Shown here: positions 1 to 6,499 of the stretch, in pieces
Position numbering within the stretch: the first letter of the stretch is position 1
Layout of the letters: each line of letters opens with the position of its first letter
DNA from: Alphaproteobacteria bacterium
Lineage (GTDB): Bacteria; Pseudomonadota; Alphaproteobacteria; RF32; CAG-239
Assembly: GCA_017477035.1 (NCBI GenBank)
Contig: JAFUXW010000038.1
Coordinates: 1-27,554, forward strand
DNA: 27,554 nucleotides
Direction of reading: 5' to 3'
The notes under the pieces: model-generated
Told to the model about the DNA's origin: nothing
Databases searched by the model: none
What the model saw: the letters and a program-made list of their open reading frames with translations, nothing else
Made by a program: the position numbers and the translations under genes

Positions 1-1
1 G

Positions 2-37
2 AAACAAGTTCAGGACGATAATTGGGACAGAGAATAA
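2..37 (+). CDS. possible 3' end of a gene entering from the left
   Basis: Reading from base 2 gives eleven polar codons ending in NWDRE and a TAA stop at 35-37, which looks like an ordinary protein C-terminus. Another frame stops earlier, at base 21. Eleven residues cannot identify a family, and the gene body lies outside the window, so this is only a plausible partial gene. Confidence 0.2.
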   Translation, partial: KQVQDDNWDRE

Positions 38-177
38 TAAAAACTTTTAAAATTTTGCTTTACAATTGCAATTTTTTATGCTAGGTTGATTTTGAAGTGA
101 ATGAAAAGTCACTTTGAGGTCTGAAAACCTCTCATGTATTGTCCTATCAAGACATAAAATTGCTTCTAGCCGTTTAT

Positions 178-250
178 GGTTGGAAGGTATGGAAATAAGG
201 TTTGCCAAATACCATACACTGTTATACATGACAGTTTTCAGCTTCCAACC
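178..250 (+). promoter_or_regulatory. structured 5' leader (three-way junction), riboswitch-like
   Basis: A closing 9-bp perfect stem is formed by 178-186 (GGTTGGAAG) and 242-250 (CTTCCAACC). It encloses a 6-bp stem, 187-192 with 212-217 (GTATGG/CCATAC), and a 5-bp stem, 218-222 with 231-235 (ACTGT/ACAGT). Together they make a three-way junction. The 3' strand of the closing stem shares bases 247-250 with the 5' strand of the terminator just downstream, so the two structures compete. This is the usual architecture of a transcriptional attenuator or riboswitch controlling the secreted-protein gene at 321. I do not recognise it as a known RNA class; the structure was paired by eye. Confidence 0.45.
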
Positions 251-290
251 ACCTCGCGGGTTTTAATGCCCAAAAGGTGGTTTTTCTTTA
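247..290 (+). terminator. leader terminator/attenuator upstream of the secreted-protein gene
   Basis: AACCACCT (247-254) pairs with AGGTGGTT (275-282), with an inner GGG/CCC (258-260 with 269-271), and is followed by TTTTTCTTT. It sits 31 bases before the ATG at 321, so it reads as an attenuator rather than the end of an upstream gene. It may also terminate whatever ends at base 37. Confidence 0.6.
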
Positions 291-320
291 TAACGTTAAT
301 AAAAGAAGGAAGTAAGACTT

Positions 321-845
321 ATGAAAAATTATATTTTAATGCTCGGCGTGGCGGGAGTCGCCTTTGGCTCTTATTGCGCTTACGCCGACAACGAAGCCAC
401 AATGACCGTAACAGCAACCATCAATCATGATGTGAGTCTATCTGTTACTCAAGATTTAAACATTGGAACAATCACTATCAATCCGGCAAGCACACGTGAG
501 GATCACGAAATTTATTATAATTTGGATGGGACTGTTAAACATATAAATGGTGACGCCGTAACTGCGGCAACAAGCTTAACTCCGGGAATTTTTACCGCCA
601 ATATCGCCAATCCTTCGGCTTGCAATACCGCAAGTGCTTCTTGCGGAGGTTTGAGTGTGACGGAGGATGTATATGGTATTTTTAGCGGTGATTCTTCAGA
701 AAGTGATCAATGTTATTTAGTAATTGTTCACGACAGCGCAAACAGGTTTAAGGTTGTACCGGATAGTTGTTATTTTCGTTTTTCATCCAGTGTAGTTGCC
801 GGAACGCACACGAAAACCATCACTATCTCTTATACAGCAAGCTAG
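321..845 (+). CDS. secreted protein, DUF4402-like
   Basis: A 174-residue protein with a clear Sec signal peptide: MKN, then a hydrophobic stretch, with a likely AYA-D cleavage site near residue 22. The mature part is rich in Thr, Ser and Val, with alternating beta-like strands; a segment reading SLSVTQDLNIGTITINPAS resembles the 'LNFGTI' strand of DUF4402 surface proteins. Four cysteines in the second half could form two disulfides. GAAGGAAG about eight bases before the ATG supports this start. It is probably periplasmic or surface-exposed. It has its own leader (178-290) and terminator (870-900), so it is monocistronic. The family assignment is tentative; export is well supported. Confidence 0.7.
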   Translation: MKNYILMLGVAGVAFGSYCAYADNEATMTVTATINHDVSLSVTQDLNIGTITINPASTREDHEIYYNLDGTVKHINGDAVTAATSLTPGIFTANIANPSACNTASASCGGLSVTEDVYGIFSGDSSESDQCYLVIVHDSANRFKVVPDSCYFRFSSSVVAGTHTKTITISYTAS

Positions 846-869
846 AATAATCCGGAAATTTTATAAAAA

Positions 870-900
870 AGCGTTCTCCTTTAGGGAGAACGCTCTTTTG
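870..900 (+). terminator. bidirectional rho-independent terminator
   Basis: GCGTTCTCC (871-879) pairs with GGAGAACGC (885-893) around a five-base loop. TCTTTT follows on the + strand and a T-run follows on the - strand (A-run at 865-870). It separates the convergent genes ending at 845 and 914. Confidence 0.85.
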
Positions 901-913
901 TTGACTTTGAGAG

Positions 914-1954
914 TTACTCTTTCTGGCTTCTGATGACACCGAGATATGCGCTCTTCAGCTCGGGATTGGCATTAACGATGGCCTTGGCCTTGTCGTTTAC
1001 CAGTCCGTGATCTTTCTCGAATGAGAAAATGAGCTTGCAGAACTCGACATTACCCTGCGACAGGAAATAAACGACGACATTGTCATCAAGCGTATTTTTC
1101 CTGTTGTGGAAAGCAATGTACTGCGTGGTGTTGATGCAGACTTGTGCCTCCGGCGTGATGCTTTCTTCAGTGTCAAGGAAAGTTAAGAAATCCTGCTCAT
1201 TTTTGTTGCGCGAAATAAATCGCTTTTGAGCAAAAACCTTCAATGCTTCCACAACAATGTCTTTATGAAGCGTGCCGAACATATGAGTTACCATTTCTGC
1301 CGAAAGACCGTATTTTTTGATACAGTTAACCAGCAAAGTCTTGGCACAGTCATTCATATTGGCAACACTTGCCAGAAGCCGCAGTGTTTTGGCAGAAGGA
1401 GTGAATTTTTTCAAATACTCATCTAAAGTTTCATAACAGTGATTATAGATAAGCAATGAAATCTCATCTTCCGTCAGTTTGACACCGGATTTAGCAATCA
1501 TCATCTTGACATCTTTTGCGGATTTTGCAAAAAGATAATGAACCGCTTCCGCGCTCATATTCTTGATGCAATCAATGCTGTTGTCAATACGGTAGAAGTA
1601 CTTTGCCTGAAGTTTGGGGCTGTAATTTTCAATACCCCTTGCTTTCATAAAGTGCTTCTTCATCCAAAAAGGATAAAACCACACCATCCAGCCGTCCAGA
1701 AGTTGCATAAGCTCTGTAAACACCGGAAGTTCAGGCTTTCCGTAAAGAATGTCCGCAGCCTTTTTCGGGGAGACTATACTCCAGAAGAGGAACATCACCG
1801 GATTGTAGAAAACGATGAACAATGCCAGAAGTACCAACCCCATGAACACACCGCTCAACAGTTTGTACAGTCCCGAAATCCCCGAAAGGATGAATTTCCA
1901 CACTTTGCCAAAGAAGCCTTTTACACTCTCAAAATTGATTTTGTTGTTTGCCAT
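914..1954 (-). CDS. membrane-anchored protein of unknown function
   Basis: A 346-residue protein I do not recognise. The first ~35 residues are amphipathic and basic. One long or two short hydrophobic segments follow at about residues 36-75 (GVFMGLVLLALFIVFYNP onwards), and another aromatic-rich hydrophobic patch lies at about 88-100. The remaining ~245 residues are soluble, Lys/Leu/Ala-rich and look all-helical, with helix pairs reminiscent of HEAT- or ankyrin-like repeats but no definable motif. No catalytic signature is visible. The ATG at 1952-1954 has only a weak upstream purine stretch. Codon use is more G+C-rich than in the defence island further right, suggesting a resident gene. It ends at the shared terminator at 870-900. 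Confidence 0.6.
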   Translation of the reverse strand: MANNKINFESVKGFFGKVWKFILSGISGLYKLLSGVFMGLVLLALFIVFYNPVMFLFWSIVSPKKAADILYGKPELPVFTELMQLLDGWMVWFYPFWMKKHFMKARGIENYSPKLQAKYFYRIDNSIDCIKNMSAEAVHYLFAKSAKDVKMMIAKSGVKLTEDEISLLIYNHCYETLDEYLKKFTPSAKTLRLLASVANMNDCAKTLLVNCIKKYGLSAEMVTHMFGTLHKDIVVEALKVFAQKRFISRNKNEQDFLTFLDTEESITPEAQVCINTTQYIAFHNRKNTLDDNVVVYFLSQGNVEFCKLIFSFEKDHGLVNDKAKAIVNANPELKSAYLGVIRSQKE

Positions 1955-2213
1955 AGTTGTAATAATTTAATGGCCGTCCCTATCTCCATCGGGATAAAAT
2001 TGTTAAGCTTTCGGGAGAACGAAAACTGCTCACGCATGAGTTATTCTTGAGAGCTTATACAATCAATCATCAATTTCGAGCGGAACTCAAAACAACAACT
2101 AAAAATAAACCCAATAATAAACATACTCATTTGTAAACATTGTTATGGTATCATTTTGTTTATTTTTTGTCAATATCTTTTAAAGCTTTTTTTTAAAATT
2201 TTCAAAATTTCGG

Positions 2214-2242
2214 TTGCTATTGAAAAATAAATGTTGTAATAA
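2214..2242 (+). promoter_or_regulatory. candidate sigma70 promoter for the TerC gene
   Basis: TTGCTA (2214-2219), a 17-base spacer and TAATAA (2237-2242) lie 40 bases upstream of the TerC ATG. The rest of the 328-bp gap 1955-2282 is very A+T-rich. I see no gene in it and no recognisable yybP-ykoY (manganese) riboswitch, which precedes some TerC/Alx genes. Confidence 0.35.
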
Positions 2243-2282
2243 GCGGATAAAAGGAAAAAATTTTTGATTAAAGGCTGATAAT

Positions 2283-3230
2283 ATGGGTTTGTTTTCTAAT
2301 CTGTCCGACGGTGCAATGTGGAGTATTTTCGGGATTGCCGTAGTTATTCTTTTGGCGTGGGATTTATTTTTCTTAAACCGCAAAAATGAAGTGCCGGCAT
2401 TTTCGCACACTCTGCTTTTGTGCTTGGTTTATATTGCCGCTGGGCTGTTATTCGGTGTGTTTGTGATGTATGAACACGGAACAGATGACGGAATGTTGTT
2501 CTTTACCGGTTTTTTGGTGGAAAAAAGTTTATCGCTGGATAACATTTTTGTAATGTCGGTGGTTTTCTCCTCGCTTGGAATACCTCGGATTTATCAACAT
2601 CGGGTGCTTTTCTGGGGTATTTTGGGAGCGATTGTTATGCGCGCTCTCCTGATTTGGACCGGAGAAGCTTTGATTGAGCGATTCCATTGGGTTTTGTATG
2701 TGTTTTCGTTTTTCCTGTTTTATACCGGTATCAAAATGGTTGTCAGCAAGGACGATGAGGGCGAAACAAAATTGGAGGAATCGCGCTTATATAAAGTTTT
2801 GAGCCGATTTTTTCACATAACCACCATTCACAGCGGACATTTTTTTGTCAAAGAGAACGGTCGTCATTATATTACTCCGCTGTTTTTCGCCTTGATGATT
2901 ATTGAAATTATGGATGTGATTTTCGCGCTTGACAGTATTCCGGCGATTTTTTTAATTACCCAAAACATTTTTATTGTTTATACCAGCAATATTTTCGCGA
3001 TTTTGGGATTGCGGGCGTTGTATTTCCTGCTTGAGGCTGCCGTGCATAAATTTTATTACCTGAAACCGGCATTGTCGGTAATTATGATTTTCATCGGTGC
3101 CAAAATATTTATGCCGCACCTTATCGGTTGGGAAGTAAGCTCTATGCAGTCGCTGATTATTACGTTCGGAGTAATTTTTGCAGGCATCACCGCATCGCTT
3201 TTGCGTAAATCCCCCAACGAAAAAGCATAG
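2283..3230 (+). CDS. TerC/Alx family membrane protein
   Basis: A 315-residue integral membrane protein with about eight to nine hydrophobic helices. The TerC hallmarks are present: an acidic segment inside the membrane (EKSLSLDNIFV, about residues 80-90), and later EIMDVIFALDSIPA (about 209-222) with its paired Asp residues. Family members (Alx, TerC, YceF-like) are linked to manganese or calcium export, pH response and tellurite resistance; Alx is the closest in length and layout. It is a single gene with a weak promoter in front and a strong terminator behind it. Family confidence is high; the transported ion cannot be read from sequence. Confidence 0.9.
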   Translation: MGLFSNLSDGAMWSIFGIAVVILLAWDLFFLNRKNEVPAFSHTLLLCLVYIAAGLLFGVFVMYEHGTDDGMLFFTGFLVEKSLSLDNIFVMSVVFSSLGIPRIYQHRVLFWGILGAIVMRALLIWTGEALIERFHWVLYVFSFFLFYTGIKMVVSKDDEGETKLEESRLYKVLSRFFHITTIHSGHFFVKENGRHYITPLFFALMIIEIMDVIFALDSIPAIFLITQNIFIVYTSNIFAILGLRALYFLLEAAVHKFYYLKPALSVIMIFIGAKIFMPHLIGWEVSSMQSLIITFGVIFAGITASLLRKSPNEKA

Positions 3231-3246
3231 GAAATTTATATTCCAA

Positions 3247-3276
3247 AAATACCCTCGGCAACCGAGGGTATTTTTA
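3247..3276 (+). terminator. rho-independent terminator of the TerC gene
   Basis: ACCCTCGG (3251-3258), loop CAA, CCGAGGGT (3262-3269), extended by A/T pairs outward and followed by TTTTTAT. It also marks the left junction of the accessory segment: integrase-like coding starts within about 12 bases. Confidence 0.85.
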
Positions 3277-3284
3277 TATAACAA

Positions 3285-3345
3285 GGCTCTCGGGATTCTC
3301 GCCCTGATATAATATTTTGCTCTTGCAATATACTCACTCGGTGAT
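3285..3345 (-). pseudogene. stub of a phage-type integrase, N-terminal region
   Basis: On the minus strand one frame reads YYIRARIPRAL, closely matching YYVRARIPTAL in the longer integrase stub at 12391-12548. The shared nucleotide core is TCGGGATTCTCGCCCT on the + strand (3288-3303 and 12487-12502). Only about 20 codons remain before the TerC terminator interrupts the homology. This is the N-terminal segment typical of phage-like tyrosine integrases, without any catalytic part. It lies next to copy A of the dispersed repeat, as the other stub lies next to copy B. Confidence 0.5.
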
Positions 3346-3357
3346 TTTTAGTTCTAG

Positions 3358-3396
3358 GCAAAAAGAAAAACACCTAACTTTAACAAGTTAGGTGTT
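3358..3396 (-). terminator. minus-strand terminator of the lipoprotein/DUF1737 genes
   Basis: A perfect 12-bp stem (3369-3380 with 3385-3396, AACACCTAACTT/AAGTTAGGTGTT, loop TAAC) is followed on the minus strand by TTTTTCTTTTT. It is part of repeat copy A and would terminate transcripts coming from 3523. Confidence 0.75.
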
Positions 3397-3516
3397 ACTT
3401 TAGTTGTGCAAGACTAACAAAAAGAGGGAAAATATACGGAAATAACCGCTTGATTTTTAATGATAATTTAAATTTGTGCTAAATCAAAATTTTTTCTTGA
3501 CCTACGCCCTTCAGAA
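3369..3516. repeat. dispersed direct repeat, copy A
   Basis: This non-coding stretch matches copy B at 12626-12773 in the same orientation, including the blocks TTGTGCAAGACTAACAAAAA, TTGATTTTTAATGATAATTT and CCTACGCCCTTCAG. Identity by eye is well above 80 percent. Both copies sit between the 3' end of a minus-strand operon and an integrase N-terminal stub. They look like the upstream/attachment region of related integrase genes. Confidence 0.7.
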
Positions 3517-3522
3517 ACATCT

Positions 3523-3708
3523 TTAACTCTTTATCGATGAGGGTTTTAGCAAGGCTTGGCAATAATGGACATAGCCATCTTTATCGACATAAGTTGAAAC
3601 TCCGCCGAGTGGCAGACAGCCTTTTAATAAAAGCTCGTTGACTTTTTCTTCAAAAGCATTGCGGAACTCGTCCTCAACTACAATATAAACATTATCGTCT
3701 TCTGTCAT
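3523..3708 (-). CDS. DUF1737 domain protein (paralogue 1)
   Basis: A 61-residue protein with the DUF1737 core: an amphipathic helix (EEKVNELLLKG), then LPLGGVSTYV and a YCQALLK strand near the C-terminus. Function is unknown. The ATG at 3706-3708 is preferred over an in-frame GTG at 3717 because GAGGTG (3715-3720) then serves as ribosome binding site six bases upstream; it overlaps the stop codon of the lipoprotein gene. A paralogue lies at 15041-15232 (both have LP-GGVS and HYCQALLK). Both are the last gene of a minus-strand operon. Confidence 0.75.
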   Translation of the reverse strand: MTEDDNVYIVVEDEFRNAFEEKVNELLLKGCLPLGGVSTYVDKDGYVHYCQALLKPSSIKS

Positions 3709-3719
3709 CAGTAACACCT

Positions 3720-4031
3720 CTATTTAATACACTTGTAAGCATTAGCAACAACACTTGCATCATTAAAATTATTGTAAAAAACTGTCGCATCAATATAATC
3801 AGCACCGATTTCAGCTGCTTTTTCTTTAGCAGCAGCTATTGCTATAGTTTGATTCCATTTTTCAGGTGTTCGTATTAGTGCTATTTCTTCTGCCTCACAA
3901 ATTTTTTTGCTACTACCTATAACAACTTTAACGTCATTAGGATTTTTTGCTGGATATGGTTCTTTAAGCAAAGTAACTTGTGTCGCGCAACCACATAAAA
4001 ATAAAAGTGTAAGATATAAATATTTTTTCAT
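3720..4031 (-). CDS. small lipoprotein of unknown function
   Basis: The ATG at 4029-4031 gives a 103-residue protein with a lipoprotein signal: MKKYLYLTLLFLCGCATQ, lipobox LCGC, acylated Cys about residue 15. GGAG six bases upstream supports this start over longer versions. The mature domain has a short beta/alpha fold: a DVKVVIG strand, a helix rich in Ala and Glu (AAAKEKAAEIGADYID), then a second strand ending at AYKCIK. The helix-GADY pattern resembles small DUF4156-type surface lipoproteins, but this is weak. It is followed directly by the DUF1737 gene and so is probably cotranscribed with it. Confidence 0.7.
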   Translation of the reverse strand: MKKYLYLTLLFLCGCATQVTLLKEPYPAKNPNDVKVVIGSSKKICEAEEIALIRTPEKWNQTIAIAAAKEKAAEIGADYIDATVFYNNFNDASVVANAYKCIK

Positions 4032-4113
4032 TCTGGTCTCCATCAATTATTGCAAATCTTTTTCAAATCTTCTGCAGAATATTTTCCCTCAAAATACTCC
4101 AATAAAATATTGT

Positions 4114-4986
4114 TTATTTCTCACATTCTCCGCAATCTGAACAACCGTTACAAATGAGCCGAGAACCGCAAGTTTCACAATTTTTGCGCCAGTGCTTAAT
4201 ATACCAACCGTCATCAAATAGTTCGCTTTGCGGCTTGTGTAGTTGCCATTCAATCGGTTTGCCTGCAAATTGTAAACCGGACTTGTATGCTTGTTCGCTT
4301 TGCAAACGTTTGCTCGGCACTGTATAAACTTTGCCGTCTTTTTCAAACTTTGTTCCTGTCTCTATAAAACAAAACATCACGTTTGCCGCCACGCACTCGT
4401 CATATAAGGATTTAACCCATTCATATTTCAAAACACGGGAACCATCATAATTCTCACCACCGGCAACAACTTGTTCAATCTGTCCGGTTTGAAGCCATTT
4501 TTCAAGTGTGATTTGTCCGATAAACGGTGCGGTCATTATGCCTTTATGTTTGAAAGGCAAATCTATTAAAATCGGTAATCTTTCATCTGCTCGGGCTTGG
4601 TTTTCCGCCGTAACGGAAAAGAATACATTATCCCAACCGTTTCTCCAATCTTTAGGTAAATGCTCTGCCACTCTTTCAGGTCGTTTGGTAAGCAAATAAA
4701 ATCCGACATCGGGACGCTTTTTAATGATATTCCATGCCTCATCACGCCACGCATCCGCTTCTTCCAAAAAGAAATCCGAAGTTAAACACACGCGCAAACA
4801 TTCTCCGCTTTTGATTTTATAAGAACCATCAGCGTTTTTGTGTAAAGGATAATCAAAGTTGTTTTTGACACGGTATATTTTGGAGCCGTCAGCATTTCTT
4901 TGCCTATCCAAAAAATACATATAGCAATGCTGACAACCTTCGCTCTTTTTTACGCAACCGTGCCACGGATTCCAAATATCGTGCAT
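4114..4986 (-). CDS. DUF5131 (phage Gp37/Gp68-like) family protein
   Basis: A 290-residue protein of the DUF5131 family. It opens with IWNPWHGCVKKSEGCQHCY, giving Cys11, Cys18 and Cys21 in a radical-SAM-like CxxC arrangement. Family-typical strands follow: LTSDFFLEEAD, FYLLTKRPER and NVFFSVTAENQ (partner-binding barrel strands), then VVAGGEN and FIETGTKF. The C-terminus carries a Cys cluster (CETCGSRLICNGCSDCGEC), probably a second metal site. Members occur in phages and mobile islands; their reaction is not settled to my knowledge. It lies nine bases after the Rrf2 gene on the same strand, so it is likely part of the cupin-Rrf2 operon. An in-frame-looking tail follows the stop codon (see findings). 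Confidence 0.85.
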   Translation of the reverse strand: MHDIWNPWHGCVKKSEGCQHCYMYFLDRQRNADGSKIYRVKNNFDYPLHKNADGSYKIKSGECLRVCLTSDFFLEEADAWRDEAWNIIKKRPDVGFYLLTKRPERVAEHLPKDWRNGWDNVFFSVTAENQARADERLPILIDLPFKHKGIMTAPFIGQITLEKWLQTGQIEQVVAGGENYDGSRVLKYEWVKSLYDECVAANVMFCFIETGTKFEKDGKVYTVPSKRLQSEQAYKSGLQFAGKPIEWQLHKPQSELFDDGWYIKHWRKNCETCGSRLICNGCSDCGECEK

Positions 4987-4994
4987 AATGTTTC

Positions 4995-5429
4995 CTAAAT
5001 TAATTTACTTAAATCTGACAGAACATCAGACAGTTTCATATTTTTCAACTTATCTTCCATTGCCTTTTGCACGCTTAAAAGTCTGTCATCTAAAATGTTA
5101 TGGACATTTTTGCCGACCGGGCATTTCGGGTTCGGATTTTTATGAAAAGCAAAAAGCGTATCGTGTTCCAGAGGTTCAATCGCTTTATATACATCAAGCA
5201 GATTGATTTCTTCCGGCTTTTTTAACAAAACAATACTTCCGCTTGCACGACCGCGGGGAATCTGAACCATCCCCGCAGACTTTAATTGCAGCAAAATATT
5301 ACGAATGATTACCGAATTAACTTGCACCGAACCGGCAAGGAATTCACTCGTGAGGCGATATTCGTCTTTGAATGTTTCAATGGCGGTCAATATGTGCAAA
5401 GCAATTGTAAATCGGCTTGATATCTGCAC
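4995..5429 (-). CDS. Rrf2 family transcriptional regulator
   Basis: A 144-residue Rrf2 family protein. The N-terminal winged helix begins MQISSRFTIALHILTAIE and continues through LTSEFLAGSVQVNSVIIRNILLQL and a GRASGSIVL wing; the C-terminal part has INLLDVYKAIEP and a dimerisation helix. Only one cysteine (in PKCPVG) is present near the usual Fe-S ligand region, so an iron-sulphur cluster of the IscR type is unlikely. A YwnA-like, thiol- or stress-sensing member is a better guess. It sits 12 bases after the cupin gene and probably represses this operon and the divergent gene at 5965 through the paired inverted repeats between them. Confidence 0.85.
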   Translation of the reverse strand: MQISSRFTIALHILTAIETFKDEYRLTSEFLAGSVQVNSVIIRNILLQLKSAGMVQIPRGRASGSIVLLKKPEEINLLDVYKAIEPLEHDTLFAFHKNPNPKCPVGKNVHNILDDRLLSVQKAMEDKLKNMKLSDVLSDLSKLI

Positions 5430-5441
5430 TCATTTATTCCT

Positions 5442-5819
5442 TTAGCAAAGTTCAGCATCACCGAAAGCGAACTGAGTTAAAGAACCTTCTTTGGCTTGAA
5501 CACAGATAAAATGAAGCTCACTGTCACCCGTGTTTTCAATCGTTCTGGCAACACCGGTAGCAACCCTGACCGCCGAACCTTCTTTTACATTGATTTTTTT
5601 GTCGCCAACCGTAATAATGCCGCTTCCTTTCAAAACAATATAAACTTCTTCGTTTTGTTTGTGTTTGTGATTAAACGGTACTTTAAATCCTTTAGGTGCA
5701 ATGTTTACAGAAATTTCACAACTTGTCAAATTCAAAGCATCGTGTAAAAACGCTTTACCGTTTTCCAATTTAGCAATTTCGGCAAATGTTCCCAAATCGA
5801 TATTTGTATATTCAGTCAT
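5442..5819 (-). CDS. cupin domain protein
   Basis: A 125-residue single-domain cupin. Motif 1 reads FNHKHKQNEEVYIVLKGSG, supplying two His and one Glu metal ligands. The motif 2 region (VRVATGVARTIENTGD) lacks the usual His and ends in a beta strand, so metal binding may be incomplete. It is the first gene of a minus-strand operon with the Rrf2 regulator and DUF5131. Small cupins next to redox-type regulators often detoxify or bind small molecules, but no substrate can be named. AGGAGA precedes the ATG by six bases. Confidence 0.8.
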   Translation of the reverse strand: MTEYTNIDLGTFAEIAKLENGKAFLHDALNLTSCEISVNIAPKGFKVPFNHKHKQNEEVYIVLKGSGIITVGDKKINVKEGSAVRVATGVARTIENTGDSELHFICVQAKEGSLTQFAFGDAELC

Positions 5820-5834
5820 TATATTTCTCCTAAA

Positions 5835-5855
5835 TTGTAATATAGATTGTTACAT
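5835..5855. promoter_or_regulatory. candidate Rrf2 operator 1
   Basis: Inverted repeat TTGTAA-N9-TTACAT in the divergent gap between the cupin gene and the gene at 5965. It has the same arms and the same nine-base spacer as the second site 47 bp away. Rrf2 proteins typically bind such dyads. Confidence 0.5.
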
Positions 5856-5881
5856 TTCACTATGTGTATAAAACACATTTT

Positions 5882-5902
5882 TTGTAATGTCAATAGTTAC
5901 AA
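5882..5902. promoter_or_regulatory. candidate Rrf2 operator 2
   Basis: Perfect inverted repeat TTGTAA-N9-TTACAA. It is nearer the divergent lipoprotein gene and is placed so that one dimer could control each direction. Confidence 0.55.
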
Positions 5903-5964
5903 TAAAAATATTGCTTTTTTTATAAAAATATTTTATCTTTTCAAGAAACATAAGGAGAAATAAT

Positions 5965-6450
5965 ATGAAACATTTAATTAGTTTATTCTGTGCTGTGTTA
6001 ATGCTTGTGGCTTGTTCCAAACAGTCTGATAACACTCTTGAGGCTCACAAAGCGGCAATGAAACGCTTTGAAACAATGATTAACACTGCTGATACCAATA
6101 TTGCCAAAGAACTTATTGCCGATGATGCAACGTTTTATACACCGGCTTCTCCAACACCGCTTTACGGCGGCGAAGGATATCTTTCAGCCGTTTATCGGAT
6201 GCATCAAGGCTTTTCCGATGCCCAATGGAAATTGGAAGAAATGGTTGCCGAAGGTAATGTTGTCGTAGTGCGTTGGACATTAACCGGTACCAATGACGGA
6301 GAGTTTATGGGCGTTGCACCGACCGGAAAGAAAATCAAAACAACCGTTATGAACTTCTATTATTTCAATGATGAAGGTAAAATTGTCAACGATATTGCCG
6401 CCGAAGGTATGATTGGCATTCTTCGAGGCATCGGAATGTTGGATAAGTAA
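5965..6450 (+). CDS. SnoaL-like lipoprotein
   Basis: A 161-residue protein with a lipoprotein signal (MKHLISLFCAVLMLVACSK, acylated Cys at residue 17). It is followed by a SnoaL/NTF2-like domain: a long first helix, LIADDATFYTPASP, GGEGYLSAVYRMHQGF, and antiparallel strands with VVVRWTLTGTNDGEFMGVAPTGKKI. The last part, FYYFNDEGKIVNDIAAEGMIGILRGIGM, is typical of the ester-cyclase branch of SnoaL proteins, which often act as carriers or hydrolases rather than true cyclases. AAGGAG precedes the ATG. It is divergent from the cupin-Rrf2 operon across two putative operators, so it is probably in the same regulon. Confidence 0.85.
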   Translation: MKHLISLFCAVLMLVACSKQSDNTLEAHKAAMKRFETMINTADTNIAKELIADDATFYTPASPTPLYGGEGYLSAVYRMHQGFSDAQWKLEEMVAEGNVVVVRWTLTGTNDGEFMGVAPTGKKIKTTVMNFYYFNDEGKIVNDIAAEGMIGILRGIGMLDK

Positions 6451-6452
6451 GA

Positions 6453-6480
6453 CAAAGCCGAGCTTTTAAACTCGGCTTTG
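6453..6480 (+). terminator. rho-independent terminator
   Basis: CAAAGCCGAG (6453-6462) pairs with CTCGGCTTTG (6471-6480) and is followed by GTTTTATT. It lies between the convergent genes ending at 6450 and 6500 and could serve both. Confidence 0.8.
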
Positions 6481-6499
6481 GTTTTATTGATATTTCATA

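Noticed and set aside
176..430. ORF overlapping the leader and the signal peptide region
   Set aside because: It runs through the three-way junction and terminator and conflicts with the well-supported gene at 321.
1955..2282. Manganese (yybP-ykoY) riboswitch upstream of TerC
   Set aside because: Expected because TerC/Alx genes often have one, but the conserved loops were not found in the A+T-rich gap.
2952..3284. 110-codon minus-strand ORF antisense to TerC
   Set aside because: Its sequence is the antisense of a membrane protein and terminator. Only the integrase-like codons just upstream (3285-3345) look real.
3287..3303. TCGGGATTCTCGCCCT shared by both repeat regions as a tRNA T-arm or att core
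   Set aside because: It looks like a tRNA 3' fragment at first, but it is explained by the conserved integrase codons ARIP on the minus strand, and no tRNA fold surrounds it.
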